Positions 19,430 to 27,055 of a stretch of 64,000 bases of DNA are shown here, one piece after another. The DNA is from Alphaproteobacteria bacterium SO-S41 (GTDB taxonomy: Bacteria > Pseudomonadota > Alphaproteobacteria > Micropepsales > Micropepsaceae). The notes below the pieces were generated by a model that was not told the origin of the DNA, did not search any database, and was given only the letters and a program-made list of their open reading frames with translations. The number at the start of each line of letters is the position of its first letter. Position 1 is the first letter of the stretch. Location: NCBI GenBank assembly GCA_019670725.1, contig AP024629.1:2852001-2916000 (forward strand). Reading direction: 5' to 3'. Position numbers and translations under genes: made by a program.

Positions 19430-20017
19430 ATGTCTACCCGTGCTTATATTGCCGCCACCGCTCTCGCGCTTGCCCTTTCGGGCGAGGCGCTGGCGTCCGA
19501 CGTTTTCGTCGGCGACGGGCATGTGTTTTCGGGTGTCGCGACCGAATCCGGCGAAGGGTTGATCGTGCCCCAGACGCTGATCGCCGGCGGCACCGCGGGC
19601 TTCGACAACCGCTTCGATTCCGGCTTTGCCGGCCCGATGGCGCTGGTCACCACGATGGGCGGCGGCTTGAACGCCGAGGGCCTCGAAGCCTTCCCGCTCA
19701 CCCCCGACAGCCCGGTCTCGCTGCAGACGCGCCTGACGACGGGCGAGATGTTCTGGGGCCTGACGCCTTATGTGGGCGTCGGGGTCAGCGCCGCGCCGAA
19801 CGGCAGCAGCGTCTTCCAGGGCATCGCCACCCTTCTTCCCTATGAGAGCGACGCTTTCGCGCTCCAGGGCGTCGCGGGCATCGCCTACGAGTTGATGCCG
19901 GGTGTCGGCGCCGGGCTCGAATATCGCTACCAGGGTTACACGGCGTCGACTCCCGTCGCGGGCGACGCATCGACCAACCAGACCATCATGATGAGGTTGG
20001 ACCTGGGCCTCAACTAA
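19430..20017 (+). CDS. Small outer-membrane beta-barrel-like protein
   Basis: The product is 195 residues. A clear signal peptide (STRAYIAATALALALSGEALAS) is followed by strands of alternating polarity such as LTPYVGVGVSAAPNG, VAGIAYELMPGVGAGLEYRYQGY and a final IMMRLDLGLN. This pattern and the length fit an eight-stranded OmpA/opacity-type barrel. The specific role is unknown. A strong terminator-like hairpin follows at 20080. Confidence 0.65.
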   Translation: MSTRAYIAATALALALSGEALASDVFVGDGHVFSGVATESGEGLIVPQTLIAGGTAGFDNRFDSGFAGPMALVTTMGGGLNAEGLEAFPLTPDSPVSLQTRLTTGEMFWGLTPYVGVGVSAAPNGSSVFQGIATLLPYESDAFALQGVAGIAYELMPGVGAGLEYRYQGYTASTPVAGDASTNQTIMMRLDLGLN

Positions 20018-20079
20018 CGGGCCTTTTCGAACGAGGTTTGTTCCTGATTGAGCGGGGGGCCGTGCTCTCAGGAGCTGGG

Positions 20080-20124
20080 CGGCCGCTGGAGCACTGAGGG
20101 GTGTTCCAGCGGCCGTCGATTTTT
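20080..20124 (+). terminator. Rho-independent terminator downstream of the beta-barrel gene
   Basis: An 11-base stem CGGCCGCTGGA / TCCAGCGGCCG with a 14-base loop is followed by TCGATTTTT. It lies 63 bases after the stop codon and 17 bases before the recX GTG, so it separates the two transcripts. Confidence 0.8.
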
Positions 20125-20140
20125 GGGGCATCATCGGAGC

Positions 20141-20641
20141 GTGAGAAAGCTCGATCTCCCATCGCTCAAGCGTTCGGCGGCCGCCTATCTCGGCCGCTAC
20201 GCCTCATCGAGCGCCAATCTCCGGCAGGTGCTGCTGCGCCGCGTGCGGAACTGGGCACGACTGCATCCAGATACCGACATTTCCGAGAAGCTGCCGCTGG
20301 TCGACGAAGCCGTCGCCTTCTGCGTCAGCGCCGGGCTGGTGGACGATGCCTCGTTCGCCGCCGGCCGGACCGCGACTCTGCGCCAGCGCGGGTGGCCGGC
20401 GCGGCGCATTCGCATGGCGCTCGGCATTAAGGGGGTGCCGGCGAGTCTCATCGACGAAGCGCTGGAGAACGATGCCGGCGACGATGACGCGGCCGCCTTG
20501 CGCTTCGCCGCCCGCAAACGGCTGGGGCCGTGGCGCGGCGCCAATCGCGAAGAGAAGCGCCATAAGGACATCGCGACGATGGCGCGCGCCGGCTTCAGCC
20601 TCAGCCTTGCGCGCCGGACGATCGACGGCGAAGCGGATTAG
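20141..20641 (+). CDS. recX: Recombination regulatory protein RecX
   Basis: RecX binds RecA filaments and limits RecA activity. I chose the GTG at 20141 (MRKLDLPSLKRSAAAYLGRY) because the upstream open frame runs through a terminator hairpin. This gives 166 residues. Family landmarks are AAYLGRYASSSANLRQVLLRRV, LVDDASFAAGRTATLRQRG and the helical GVPASLIDEALE. recA is not next to it. Its stop overlaps the stop region of the convergent next gene by 4 bases. Confidence 0.85.
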   Translation: MRKLDLPSLKRSAAAYLGRYASSSANLRQVLLRRVRNWARLHPDTDISEKLPLVDEAVAFCVSAGLVDDASFAAGRTATLRQRGWPARRIRMALGIKGVPASLIDEALENDAGDDDAAALRFAARKRLGPWRGANREEKRHKDIATMARAGFSLSLARRTIDGEAD

Positions 20642-21021
20642 CCGGACGACGAGGCCCGCGTGACGTCGGCCTCGAGGTGATCGGCCTCGGTCGCGATCGC
20701 GTCGTTGTTGCCGCCGGCGATCGGCGTCGTCTCGCGGCCTTCCAGCACGGCCTTGGCGACGTCGCGGTTCTCGTCCGTGGTGCGCACCGCGATCAGCGCG
20801 CCACCCTTGGCGAGGAACGCGGCGCGGGCCGCGGCGACATCCTCAGGCACCTGCCAGGCGGTAAGGCGGGCGATGATATCGCCTTCCGTCTCGGGGTTCT
20901 CACCGCCGGCCGTGGTGTTGAAGATGGCGACGTCCGCTTCGGCGAAGCCCCGCTCGTGCAGTTCGGCGGCGATCGGTTCGGCCTCGCCCACATCGTCCAG
21001 CAGCATCGTGAATGTGGTCAT
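20638..21021 (-). CDS. General stress protein 17M-like domain protein
   Basis: The 127-residue cytoplasmic protein resembles the ferredoxin-like 'general stress protein 17M' (YflT) domain. It has an N-terminal strand with an alternating helix (MLLDDVGEAEPIAAELHERGF) and a second half with VPEDVAAARAAFLAKGGALIAVRTTDE. The biochemical role is not known. It is convergent with recX and sits 21 bases downstream of the ceramidase-like gene on the same strand, so the two may be co-transcribed. Confidence 0.6.
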   Translation of the reverse strand: MTTFTMLLDDVGEAEPIAAELHERGFAEADVAIFNTTAGGENPETEGDIIARLTAWQVPEDVAAARAAFLAKGGALIAVRTTDENRDVAKAVLEGRETTPIAGGNNDAIATEADHLEADVTRASSSG

Positions 21022-21042
21022 CGCAGCTTCTCCCCCAATCGG

Positions 21043-21735
21043 TCAGGAACTGGTGACAGGCGATGACGACAGTCTCGTGACGCGCGGCGGCTCCAGCCGC
21101 AGCAACGTCAGCAATAGGGTGAAGGCGGCGGCCGAGAGCGTGACGTGCCACAGGAAGTGCGAGCCGAAGCCGATCTCGGAACAGGCGAGCGTGTCGATGC
21201 TGCGGAAGGTGAGCGCGCAGATCGCGAGAACCAGCGCCGCAAGACCGGTGAGCGCCGCCGGGCGCGACACCGCAAAGGTGCGCGTAACGAGCCAGATGGC
21301 GGCGAGGATGACGACCGCAGCGGTCAGCACGATGCGGCCGACGCCGAACTCGAACGGCAGCAGGCGGAGCAGGAACGGCGCCGCGACCAGTACGACGACC
21401 AGCAGCACCGCCTGCCACAGCGGCGCGACGCGGCGGGCCCACAGGAACGCGGCGAGCGCCACGAAGACCAGCGCCGGCTGGACATCCAGCGCCAGCGCCC
21501 ACCGTGTGCGCAGCCCATGCCACAGCGTCGAGCCCGCGCCGTTGAGCACCAGCAGCGCGCACAGAACGTGCAGCGGCCACGCCTGCGGGGCGCGGCGAAT
21601 GACGAGCACCCAGGCCAGCGCGCCCCAGACGCAGATCACCATGCTGGAATAGGCGTTCCAGGTTTCGATCGGGAACAGGCCGCCGATCGGGTCTGGGGTT
21701 TCGCAATACCGCGGGCCGAACTGAAGATTTTCCAT
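21043..21735 (-). CDS. Ceramidase-like (CREST superfamily) integral membrane protein
   Basis: The product is 230 residues with about seven hydrophobic helices. The N-terminal YCETPDP...ETWNAYSS pattern matches the W-C-E...E-x-x-N-x-x-S start of alkaline-ceramidase/PAQR-like hydrolases. The putative zinc ligands are His in GSTLWHGLRT, Asp in RSIDTLAC, and an H-x-x-x-H pair in FGSHFLWHVTL. The family hydrolyses amide bonds of lipids in the membrane. Activity on ceramide here is inference; it would fit a sphingolipid-making alphaproteobacterium. Confidence 0.6.
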   Translation of the reverse strand: MENLQFGPRYCETPDPIGGLFPIETWNAYSSMVICVWGALAWVLVIRRAPQAWPLHVLCALLVLNGAGSTLWHGLRTRWALALDVQPALVFVALAAFLWARRVAPLWQAVLLVVVLVAAPFLLRLLPFEFGVGRIVLTAAVVILAAIWLVTRTFAVSRPAALTGLAALVLAICALTFRSIDTLACSEIGFGSHFLWHVTLSAAAFTLLLTLLRLEPPRVTRLSSSPVTSS

Positions 21736-21892
21736 GGGGCGAACGTACGTTACCCCCTGAATGAGGGATAGACGGACAGGGACCGGGGTGGCCTCCTTTG
21801 GCCGAGCCTGCGTGGCGGCGCTGTCTGTCCCTGCACGCTATGCGGCTTCGGCCGGCGAGGGTCCCCTGGCCTTTCGCCGGCCGCTGTTTTTG
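21736..21892 (+). ncRNA. Candidate small RNA or attenuator leader
   Basis: The gap between two divergent genes is rich in structure and ends in an intrinsic-terminator shape on the plus strand at 21849-21892. Upstream lies CAGGGAC...GTCCCTG pairing that encloses a GGCC-tccttt-GGCC hairpin, whose loop exposes UCCUUU, an anti-Shine-Dalgarno-like sequence. No coding frame is convincing. It may be a separate small RNA or the leader of the gene at 21979. The 5' end is not defined. Confidence 0.3.
21849..21892 (+). terminator. Intrinsic terminator in the 21.8 kb intergenic region
   Basis: The 10-base stem CGGCCGGCGA / TCGCCGGCCG is followed by CTGTTTTTG. No plus-strand gene ends here, so it implies a short upstream plus-strand transcript. 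Confidence 0.6.
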
Positions 21893-21978
21893 CAGCGCAA
21901 CAACCCCCTTTACGCGGCCGCCTCTGACGGGTAAATGATAATCGTTTGGTTTACCGTTTCCGATCTGAGGAGCTATCC

Positions 21979-22302
21979 GTGATTCGTAAAATGTCCGTCC
22001 TTGCCGCGCTGACCGTTGCTGTCGCGGCAGTCGGTTTCAGCCTGCCCGTCGCCCAGGCGAAGAGCGTCACCTACCAGGCTGTCCCCGTCGTCGCGATCGA
22101 AGGCGAGCGCGACCTCTCCGTTGGCGACACGCTGTGGGAATGCAATGCCGGCGGCTGCACCACCACGTCGGGCAGCGGCAGCGCCGCGACCGTTTGCTCG
22201 CAGGCCGCCAAGAAGTTCGGCAAGCTGCAGAGCTTCAATGTGAACGCCGCGGCGTTCGAAGCCGAGAAGCTGGCGAAGTGCAACGAGAAGGCGGCGTCGT
22301 AA
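21979..22302 (+). CDS. Small exported protein with three cysteines
   Basis: The GTG at 21979 is preceded by GAGGAGC, a good ribosome-binding site, and starts a clear signal peptide (IRKMSVLAALTVAVAAVGFSLPVAQA). The mature part is about 80 residues. It contains LWECNAGGCTTTSG and VCSQAAKKFGKLQSFNVN, plus a final KCNEK, so at least one disulfide is likely. The pattern recurs among small exported sphingomonad/caulobacter-type proteins of unknown function. A terminator follows at 22348. Confidence 0.7.
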   Translation: MIRKMSVLAALTVAVAAVGFSLPVAQAKSVTYQAVPVVAIEGERDLSVGDTLWECNAGGCTTTSGSGSAATVCSQAAKKFGKLQSFNVNAAAFEAEKLAKCNEKAAS

Positions 22303-22347
22303 GCGACCCGCTGCGGCGGCCCGCGGCCGCCGGATAGAGAGACGATG

Positions 22348-22379
22348 GAAGGGGCGCTGCACGGCACGCGCCCCTTTTT
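22348..22379 (+). terminator. Rho-independent terminator after the small exported protein
   Basis: The stem AAGGGGCGC / GCGCCCCTT is followed by TTTC. It lies about 45 bases after the stop codon and ends just before the convergent TetR gene. Confidence 0.75.
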
Positions 22380-22398
22380 CGTGGCCGGGTGCGTGGCG

Positions 22399-23022
22399 CT
22401 AGGCCTGCTTGAGATAAGCGCAGAACATATCGGCCATGGCGTCGGCATACCGCACGATCTCGCGTTCGGACGGCGATGTCTCCGAGAACGTCTTGCCGAC
22501 CTGGCTCATCGTCATCTCGATCAGCCCGCCGGCCAGCAGGCGCGCCTCCTTCGACGCCTGTGGCAGCGCCTCCTTCAGAAAGACCTGGATCACATGCGAT
22601 CCCGATTCCCTTGCCGCATGCGCTTCCGGCACGTTTCGATACAGCGGCGCGGCGTCGTTCAGCGCAATGCGCATGGCCGCCTCCTCGCACTCCGACCGGA
22701 TGAAGGCGTGAACGAGCCTGCGTAGCCGCTCGAACGGTGGGCGCGCACGGTCCTCCAGGATCGCGCGCAACAGATCGCTGGTCTCGCGCCATTCGTCGCT
22801 CTGCAGCCGGAACAGCAGCGCGGCCTTGTTCGGGAAGTATTGATAGAGCGACCCGACGCTCACCCCCGCCGCTTCCGCCACCCGCGCCATCGTAAATCGT
22901 GATGCGCCCTCCTTCGCCAAAACCTGACCTGCGGCCTGCAGCACGGCCTCGACGAGGGCGGTGGAGCGGGCCTGTTTCGGGTCTTTGCGCGAGGAAATCT
23001 GCGGGTTTGCGGGCGAGGTCAC
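22399..23022 (-). CDS. TetR/AcrR family transcriptional regulator
   Basis: The GTG at 23022 gives 207 residues. The frame is open further upstream, but that part runs through the divergent promoter. The helix-turn-helix is FTMARVAEAAGVSVGSLYQYFPNKAALL, the hallmark of TetR proteins. The C-terminal ligand-binding domain is helical. It is divergent from an O-methyltransferase gene with about 90 bases between them, so it probably represses that gene and itself. The ligand is unknown. Confidence 0.92.
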   Translation of the reverse strand: MTSPANPQISSRKDPKQARSTALVEAVLQAAGQVLAKEGASRFTMARVAEAAGVSVGSLYQYFPNKAALLFRLQSDEWRETSDLLRAILEDRARPPFERLRRLVHAFIRSECEEAAMRIALNDAAPLYRNVPEAHAARESGSHVIQVFLKEALPQASKEARLLAGGLIEMTMSQVGKTFSETSPSEREIVRYADAMADMFCAYLKQA

Positions 23023-23048
23023 GGGCGGTTTCTGCAATGCGAATTGGA

Positions 23049-23070
23049 AATGCGACGGATCATTCGTATT
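23049..23070. promoter_or_regulatory. Candidate TetR operator
   Basis: The 22-base near-palindrome has arms AATGCGA and TCGTATT (6 of 7 positions symmetric). It lies between the divergent TetR and methyltransferase starts, the usual place for autoregulatory binding by TetR proteins. Confidence 0.4.
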
Positions 23071-23112
23071 TTTATCGCACGCAGCGACGCGCTGCAATCA
23101 ACCGGAGTTTCC

Positions 23113-23790
23113 ATGACCGCCCTCACCACGGCGCCGCTCGCGCCCCTGCTCGATCGTCTGTTCGCCGAAGCAGACGCCACCGAACCCGCAACCACACCGT
23201 CCGTCGCAGCCTATTGGAACGGACTGACCAACGACGACAAGACGCGGATCCTCAACAGCAAGACGGACTACGCGGAATTCTACACCCGCATGAAGGACAT
23301 CCCGCTCGCCGTATCGCGCGAGACGGGCCTGCTTCTCTACATGCTCGCGCGTCACTCCCGCGCAGCCTCGATCGTCGAGTTCGGCACCTCGTTCGGATTG
23401 TCGACGCTCTATCTCGCCGCGGCGTTGCGCGACAATGGCGGCGGTCGGCTGATCACCAGCGAGTTCGAAGCTTCCAAAGTGATCCGCGCCAAGGCGAACC
23501 TCGCGGCCGGCGGCCTGGCCGACCTCGTTGAGTTCCGCGAAGGCGACGCACTGGAAACGCTGGCGCGCGATCTGCCCGAGACGATCGACCTCGTTCTCCT
23601 CGACGGCGCGAAGGCACTCTACCCCGATATCCTCGACCGTCTGGAGAGCCGGTTGCGGCCCGGTGCCCTGGTCGTCGCCGACAATGCCGACTTCTGCCCC
23701 GATTATGTCGCGCGGGTGCGCGACCGCGCGTGGGGCTACCTCTCGATCCCGTTCGGTGAGGATGTCGAACTCTCGATGAGGCTCGGTTAG
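23113..23790 (+). CDS. Class I SAM-dependent O-methyltransferase
   Basis: The 225-residue cytoplasmic enzyme resembles the catechol/caffeoyl-CoA O-methyltransferase family. The SAM motif is IVEFGTSFGLSTLYLA near residue 90, followed by FEASKVIRAKANL and the metal-binding IDLVLLDGAKALY. I chose the ATG at 23113 after CCGGAG. It is divergently arranged with a TetR regulator, which suggests induction by a small molecule. The substrate is unknown. Confidence 0.85.
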   Translation: MTALTTAPLAPLLDRLFAEADATEPATTPSVAAYWNGLTNDDKTRILNSKTDYAEFYTRMKDIPLAVSRETGLLLYMLARHSRAASIVEFGTSFGLSTLYLAAALRDNGGGRLITSEFEASKVIRAKANLAAGGLADLVEFREGDALETLARDLPETIDLVLLDGAKALYPDILDRLESRLRPGALVVADNADFCPDYVARVRDRAWGYLSIPFGEDVELSMRLG

Positions 23791-23931
23791 CCGCCGCCAC
23801 TGGATGGGAGGATCAAAACGGCGGGGATGCACGCGGGGCACGTGCGACATTGGCGCACTTCATTGCGGGTTGCCCTCCCCGCCTCATCCCTTAGCCTCCC
23901 CTTCGGGCGGGCGGCGGCAAAGGAGGATGCG

Positions 23932-24957
23932 ATGGTGTTGCAGCTGGTCATGCCCCATGTGGGATCGTGCCTGCCGGCGGATCTGGCGGGCGGCGGCGGG
24001 GCGGGCGACGTCATGCCTATCTCGATCACCAAGCCGGTCGGGCAAGGCCCCCTCGCCCGCAACCTGCCCGAAGATGTCCGCACCATCCAGGATGCGCTGA
24101 ACCAGGTGACGCAGAAAGGCATCGCCGGCGGCCCGGTGCCGCTGCTCGTCGTCGATGGGCTGATCGGGCCCAAGACCAATGCGGCGATCCTGAAATTCCA
24201 GCGCGAGCAGGTGAAGACGATAAACCCCGACGGCCTCGTCGAGCCCGGCAAGCAGACCATCCTGAAGCTGAACGAGCTGGTCGCGCCGATCTCGCGCGCC
24301 GACCTCAACGCCAAGCTCGCCAAGGCCCTGCCGATCGCCAAGGCGGCGCTGGCGGCGGCGATCGCTAATCTGCGCGCGGTCATCTCGCAGGGCCCGGCGC
24401 CGGGACCCTCGGCGATCGCGGCGGACCGGCTCAACCGCCACTTCGCGCTCAACAAACTGAACGCCGCGGCGCAGAGCGATGCGCGCGTCACGTTGTTCGA
24501 GACCTATAGCGAGATGGCGCTGGTCATCAACGAACCGACCCTGTTCGACATCTTCGGCACGAACGACGCGTTCGATGTCGACAAGGCCAATGCCAAGATC
24601 GCGCTGACCACCAGTCAGGGCGTGTTCGAACCGGCCCAGGACGAGAACGGCGACCCGAACAAGGCACGCCGCATCCGCCTGGGGCTCGGCTTCTTCGCGC
24701 CCAATGTTACGGCGAACTTCGCCGCCCATATCATCGTCCACGAGCTGACCCACTTCACAGGGCGGCGCGACGGCCAGCGCATCGTCGACAACGGCCGCGG
24801 CTGGTTCGACGACGTCTTCATCAAGCCGCTGTCGCCCGCCGCGCGGCTGACCAATGCCGACAGCTATGCGAGCTTCGCCGAAGAGTGCCGCTCCAACAGC
24901 TCGGCCAAGCCGCCTTTCGTGAAGACGGCGCCGGGGGGCCTCGGCGGGGCGCGCTAG
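23932..24957 (+). CDS. Peptidoglycan-binding domain fused to an M35-like (aspzincin) metallopeptidase, no signal peptide
   Basis: The ATG at 23932 follows AAAGGAGG and gives 341 residues. There is no signal peptide. Residues ~40-105 form a PG_binding_1-like repeat (IQDALNQ...LVVDGLIGPKTNAAILKFQRE). The C-terminal half has the zinc motif HELTH (His270, Glu271, His274), and NADSYASFAEEC from Asn308 matches the NADSY segment of deuterolysin/Lys-specific M35 peptidases. M35 enzymes use two His and an Asp for zinc. It is probably a secreted or injected peptidase aimed at the cell wall. The gene begins an accessory stretch. Confidence 0.75.
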   Translation: MVLQLVMPHVGSCLPADLAGGGGAGDVMPISITKPVGQGPLARNLPEDVRTIQDALNQVTQKGIAGGPVPLLVVDGLIGPKTNAAILKFQREQVKTINPDGLVEPGKQTILKLNELVAPISRADLNAKLAKALPIAKAALAAAIANLRAVISQGPAPGPSAIAADRLNRHFALNKLNAAAQSDARVTLFETYSEMALVINEPTLFDIFGTNDAFDVDKANAKIALTTSQGVFEPAQDENGDPNKARRIRLGLGFFAPNVTANFAAHIIVHELTHFTGRRDGQRIVDNGRGWFDDVFIKPLSPAARLTNADSYASFAEECRSNSSAKPPFVKTAPGGLGGAR

Positions 24958-24977
24958 ACGGGGAGACGTGCGGGGGC

Positions 24978-25601
24978 ATGGCGGGGATCGGGGTTCACAA
25001 GCGTCTGCTGACGCTCATCGATCTGGCAGGCACGTTCGTGCTCGCCATTCACGGCGCCTCGGTCGCGGCCGCCGCGGGCCTCGACCTGCTCGGCATCGTC
25101 GTCATCGCGCTGATCTCGGCGATGGGCGGCGGCATCATGCGCGATCTACTGGTCGGCGAGACGCCGCCGGAAGCGCTGCGCGGCTGGCCGCTGCTCAGCG
25201 TCGCGCTGGTGGGCGCCGCGCTCGCGATGCTCTTCGCCCATCAGGTGGAAGATATCCCCGAATGGCCGCTCATCGTGATCGACGCGCTCGGCCTGTCGCT
25301 GCTCGCGGTCGCGGCGGCCGAGAAGGCACTGGAATACAAGCTCACCCCGATCGCCGCGGTGCTGATGGCGGCGATCGGCGGGTGCGGCGGCGGCGCGCTG
25401 CGCGACGTGCTGCTGAACGAGGTGCCGGCGGTGCTGCGCACCGACTTCCTCGCGACGGCGGCGATCGCGGGCGCGGCCGTGCTGGTGATTGCGCGGCGGT
25501 CGGGACTGCCGCCCGGTTGGGCCGCGCTCGCGGGCGGCCTCACCTGCGGCGTGCTGCGACTCGTCGCGGTATGGCAGGGGTGGCAGTTGCCGCATCTCTG
25601 A
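24978..25601 (+). CDS. UPF0126/TRIC-type membrane channel protein
   Basis: The product is 207 residues with about seven hydrophobic segments built as two repeats. Each repeat has a Gly-rich half-helix motif: ISAMGGGIMRDLLVGETPPEAL and AIGGCGGGALRDVLLNEVPAVL. This is the YadS/YicG (UPF0126) family, which is structurally related to trimeric intracellular cation channels. I chose the ATG at 24978, which starts 20 bases after the M35-like gene. Confidence 0.88.
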   Translation: MAGIGVHKRLLTLIDLAGTFVLAIHGASVAAAAGLDLLGIVVIALISAMGGGIMRDLLVGETPPEALRGWPLLSVALVGAALAMLFAHQVEDIPEWPLIVIDALGLSLLAVAAAEKALEYKLTPIAAVLMAAIGGCGGGALRDVLLNEVPAVLRTDFLATAAIAGAAVLVIARRSGLPPGWAALAGGLTCGVLRLVAVWQGWQLPHL

Positions 25602-25630
25602 CGGCGCCCACCCGGGCCAGCGGGTCCGCG

Positions 25631-26032
25631 CTACGGCGTGACGGTGACCGTGTAAGTCACGGTCTGGACCGCGGTCTTCTCACCGGTGAAGGGGAAGAGC
25701 CCGGCGGTCAGTTCCACCGTGCCGGGCGCATCGGCGCTGAAGGTGATGACGACGTCCGCGGGGCCGCCGGCGCGGCCGGGGATCTTGGCGACCGTTTCCT
25801 GGCCCTGCGCGATCAGCTGCGGTTCGACCACCGAGGTAACCTCCCACGCATAGGGCACGCCGCCCCGCGCCGGCAGCGTCAGGGTCAGCGTGCCGCCGGT
25901 CGCGACCGAGACGGCGGTGCCGGTTTCGGCAGGGGTCAGGGCGACAGGCGCCACGGCGGCGGGATCGGCAGCGAAGGCCGGCGTAGCGGCGGCGGCAAGG
26001 ACGAACACGGTGGCAAGCAACAGGGACTTCAT
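25631..26032 (-). CDS. Exported chagasin-like (I42) peptidase inhibitor
   Basis: The 133-residue protein has a signal peptide (KSLLLATVFVLAAAATPAFA). The mature domain matches chagasin's loop pattern. GGTLTLTLPARGGVPYAWEV corresponds to the NPTTG-x-x-W loop region, RAGG to the GxGG loop, and LFPFTG to the RPWTG loop, with correct spacing and a final YTVTV strand. Chagasins inhibit papain-like cysteine peptidases in the periplasm or outside the cell. Specificity here is unknown because the NPTTG residues themselves are replaced. It is convergent with the UPF0126 gene. Confidence 0.65.
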   Translation of the reverse strand: MKSLLLATVFVLAAAATPAFAADPAAVAPVALTPAETGTAVSVATGGTLTLTLPARGGVPYAWEVTSVVEPQLIAQGQETVAKIPGRAGGPADVVITFSADAPGTVELTAGLFPFTGEKTAVQTVTYTVTVTP

Positions 26033-26143
26033 GGGGTACTTTCAGGGACTGCCGCGCATCGCCGAAGGGCGCGCCACGGTTGGCCCTCATGCGCTTAGGC
26101 AGGAACTGCGGCAAGAGCGTGTCGGCAAGCGGCGCCCGTAACC

Positions 26144-26878
26144 TCAGGCGACGGCGCGCATCATGACCTGCTGGACATCGAAGGCGGCGGCGTTGGCGTC
26201 CTCGCGGCCCTCCTCCAATGCGCGGAGGACGCGGACCAGCGCCTCGTAGTCGAGCTTCTCGAACCGCGCGATCAGCGCGCTGGTGTCCCCGCCATTCTCC
26301 TTGAGCACGACGCCGACATATTCCAGCACATAGGTGGCGATGGTCAGCATATCCATGCGGAAGGAGTCGGCGAGGCCGTCGGGATATTCGCGCTTCGGCC
26401 AGTCCGCGAGCCGGTTGTCGAGCGCGGGCATGATGACGTCGTCGAAATTCTCCTCGGCCAGCGCGATCGCCTTGGGCACGGCGCCGCTCTTGGGGATCTC
26501 GGCGCGCAGCAGCGCCCAGAAATCGTGCAGCCGCGGCTGCAGCGTCGCGACGATCAGCTCCAGCGCCGTCTGCACCTGGCCGGGGCGCAACGGCTTGGTC
26601 TTGGGATGGCGGGTCAGGACATTGGGAATGCGCGCCAGCGTATACGCGGCGTCCAGCGCCTCGGCCGTGCGCGGGCCGACGACGCCGTCGACCTTCAGCT
26701 TGGCGCTGCGCTGGAAGGCGCGGACGGCCTTGTGCGTCTTCAACCCGAAGCGACCGTCGACGACCATGCCGCCATGCGGCGCCCGCGCGGCGAGCAGGCG
26801 CTGCAGCACCTTCACGCTGTCGCCATGGCTGCCGAGCCGCAACGGCCCCTTGATCCAGAACGCGCTGACGCCTGCCAT
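26144..26878 (-). CDS. Peptidoglycan-binding domain protein with helical C-terminal domain, no signal peptide
   Basis: The chosen ATG at 26878 gives 244 residues. A GTG two codons further upstream (26884) is possible; no strong ribosome-binding site is visible for either. Residues ~10-80 are a PG_binding_1 repeat (GPLRLGSHGDSVKVLQRLL...DGRFGLKTHKAVRAFQRSAKLKVDGVVGPRTAEAL). The remainder is predicted all-helical and I do not recognise it. There is no signal peptide. This is one of several export-signal-less PGB proteins in the window. It is divergent from the Inh-like gene. Confidence 0.7.
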   Translation of the reverse strand: MAGVSAFWIKGPLRLGSHGDSVKVLQRLLAARAPHGGMVVDGRFGLKTHKAVRAFQRSAKLKVDGVVGPRTAEALDAAYTLARIPNVLTRHPKTKPLRPGQVQTALELIVATLQPRLHDFWALLRAEIPKSGAVPKAIALAEENFDDVIMPALDNRLADWPKREYPDGLADSFRMDMLTIATYVLEYVGVVLKENGGDTSALIARFEKLDYEALVRVLRALEEGREDANAAAFDVQQVMMRAVA

Positions 26879-27055
26879 GACCACACTCGCACTTCGCGGG
26901 CGCACGCTAGCACCGGCGCGGAGGCGGACAATCCGGCACGCCTGCGACATCGCGGCGCTCTGAACGCGGCTTGCCCTCGGCCCCGCGACACCCGAGCTTG
27001 GGAGCCAGCCGGCACCCGCGCCGCCCAGGTTTCGCATCGCATCGGAGAAACGCCC

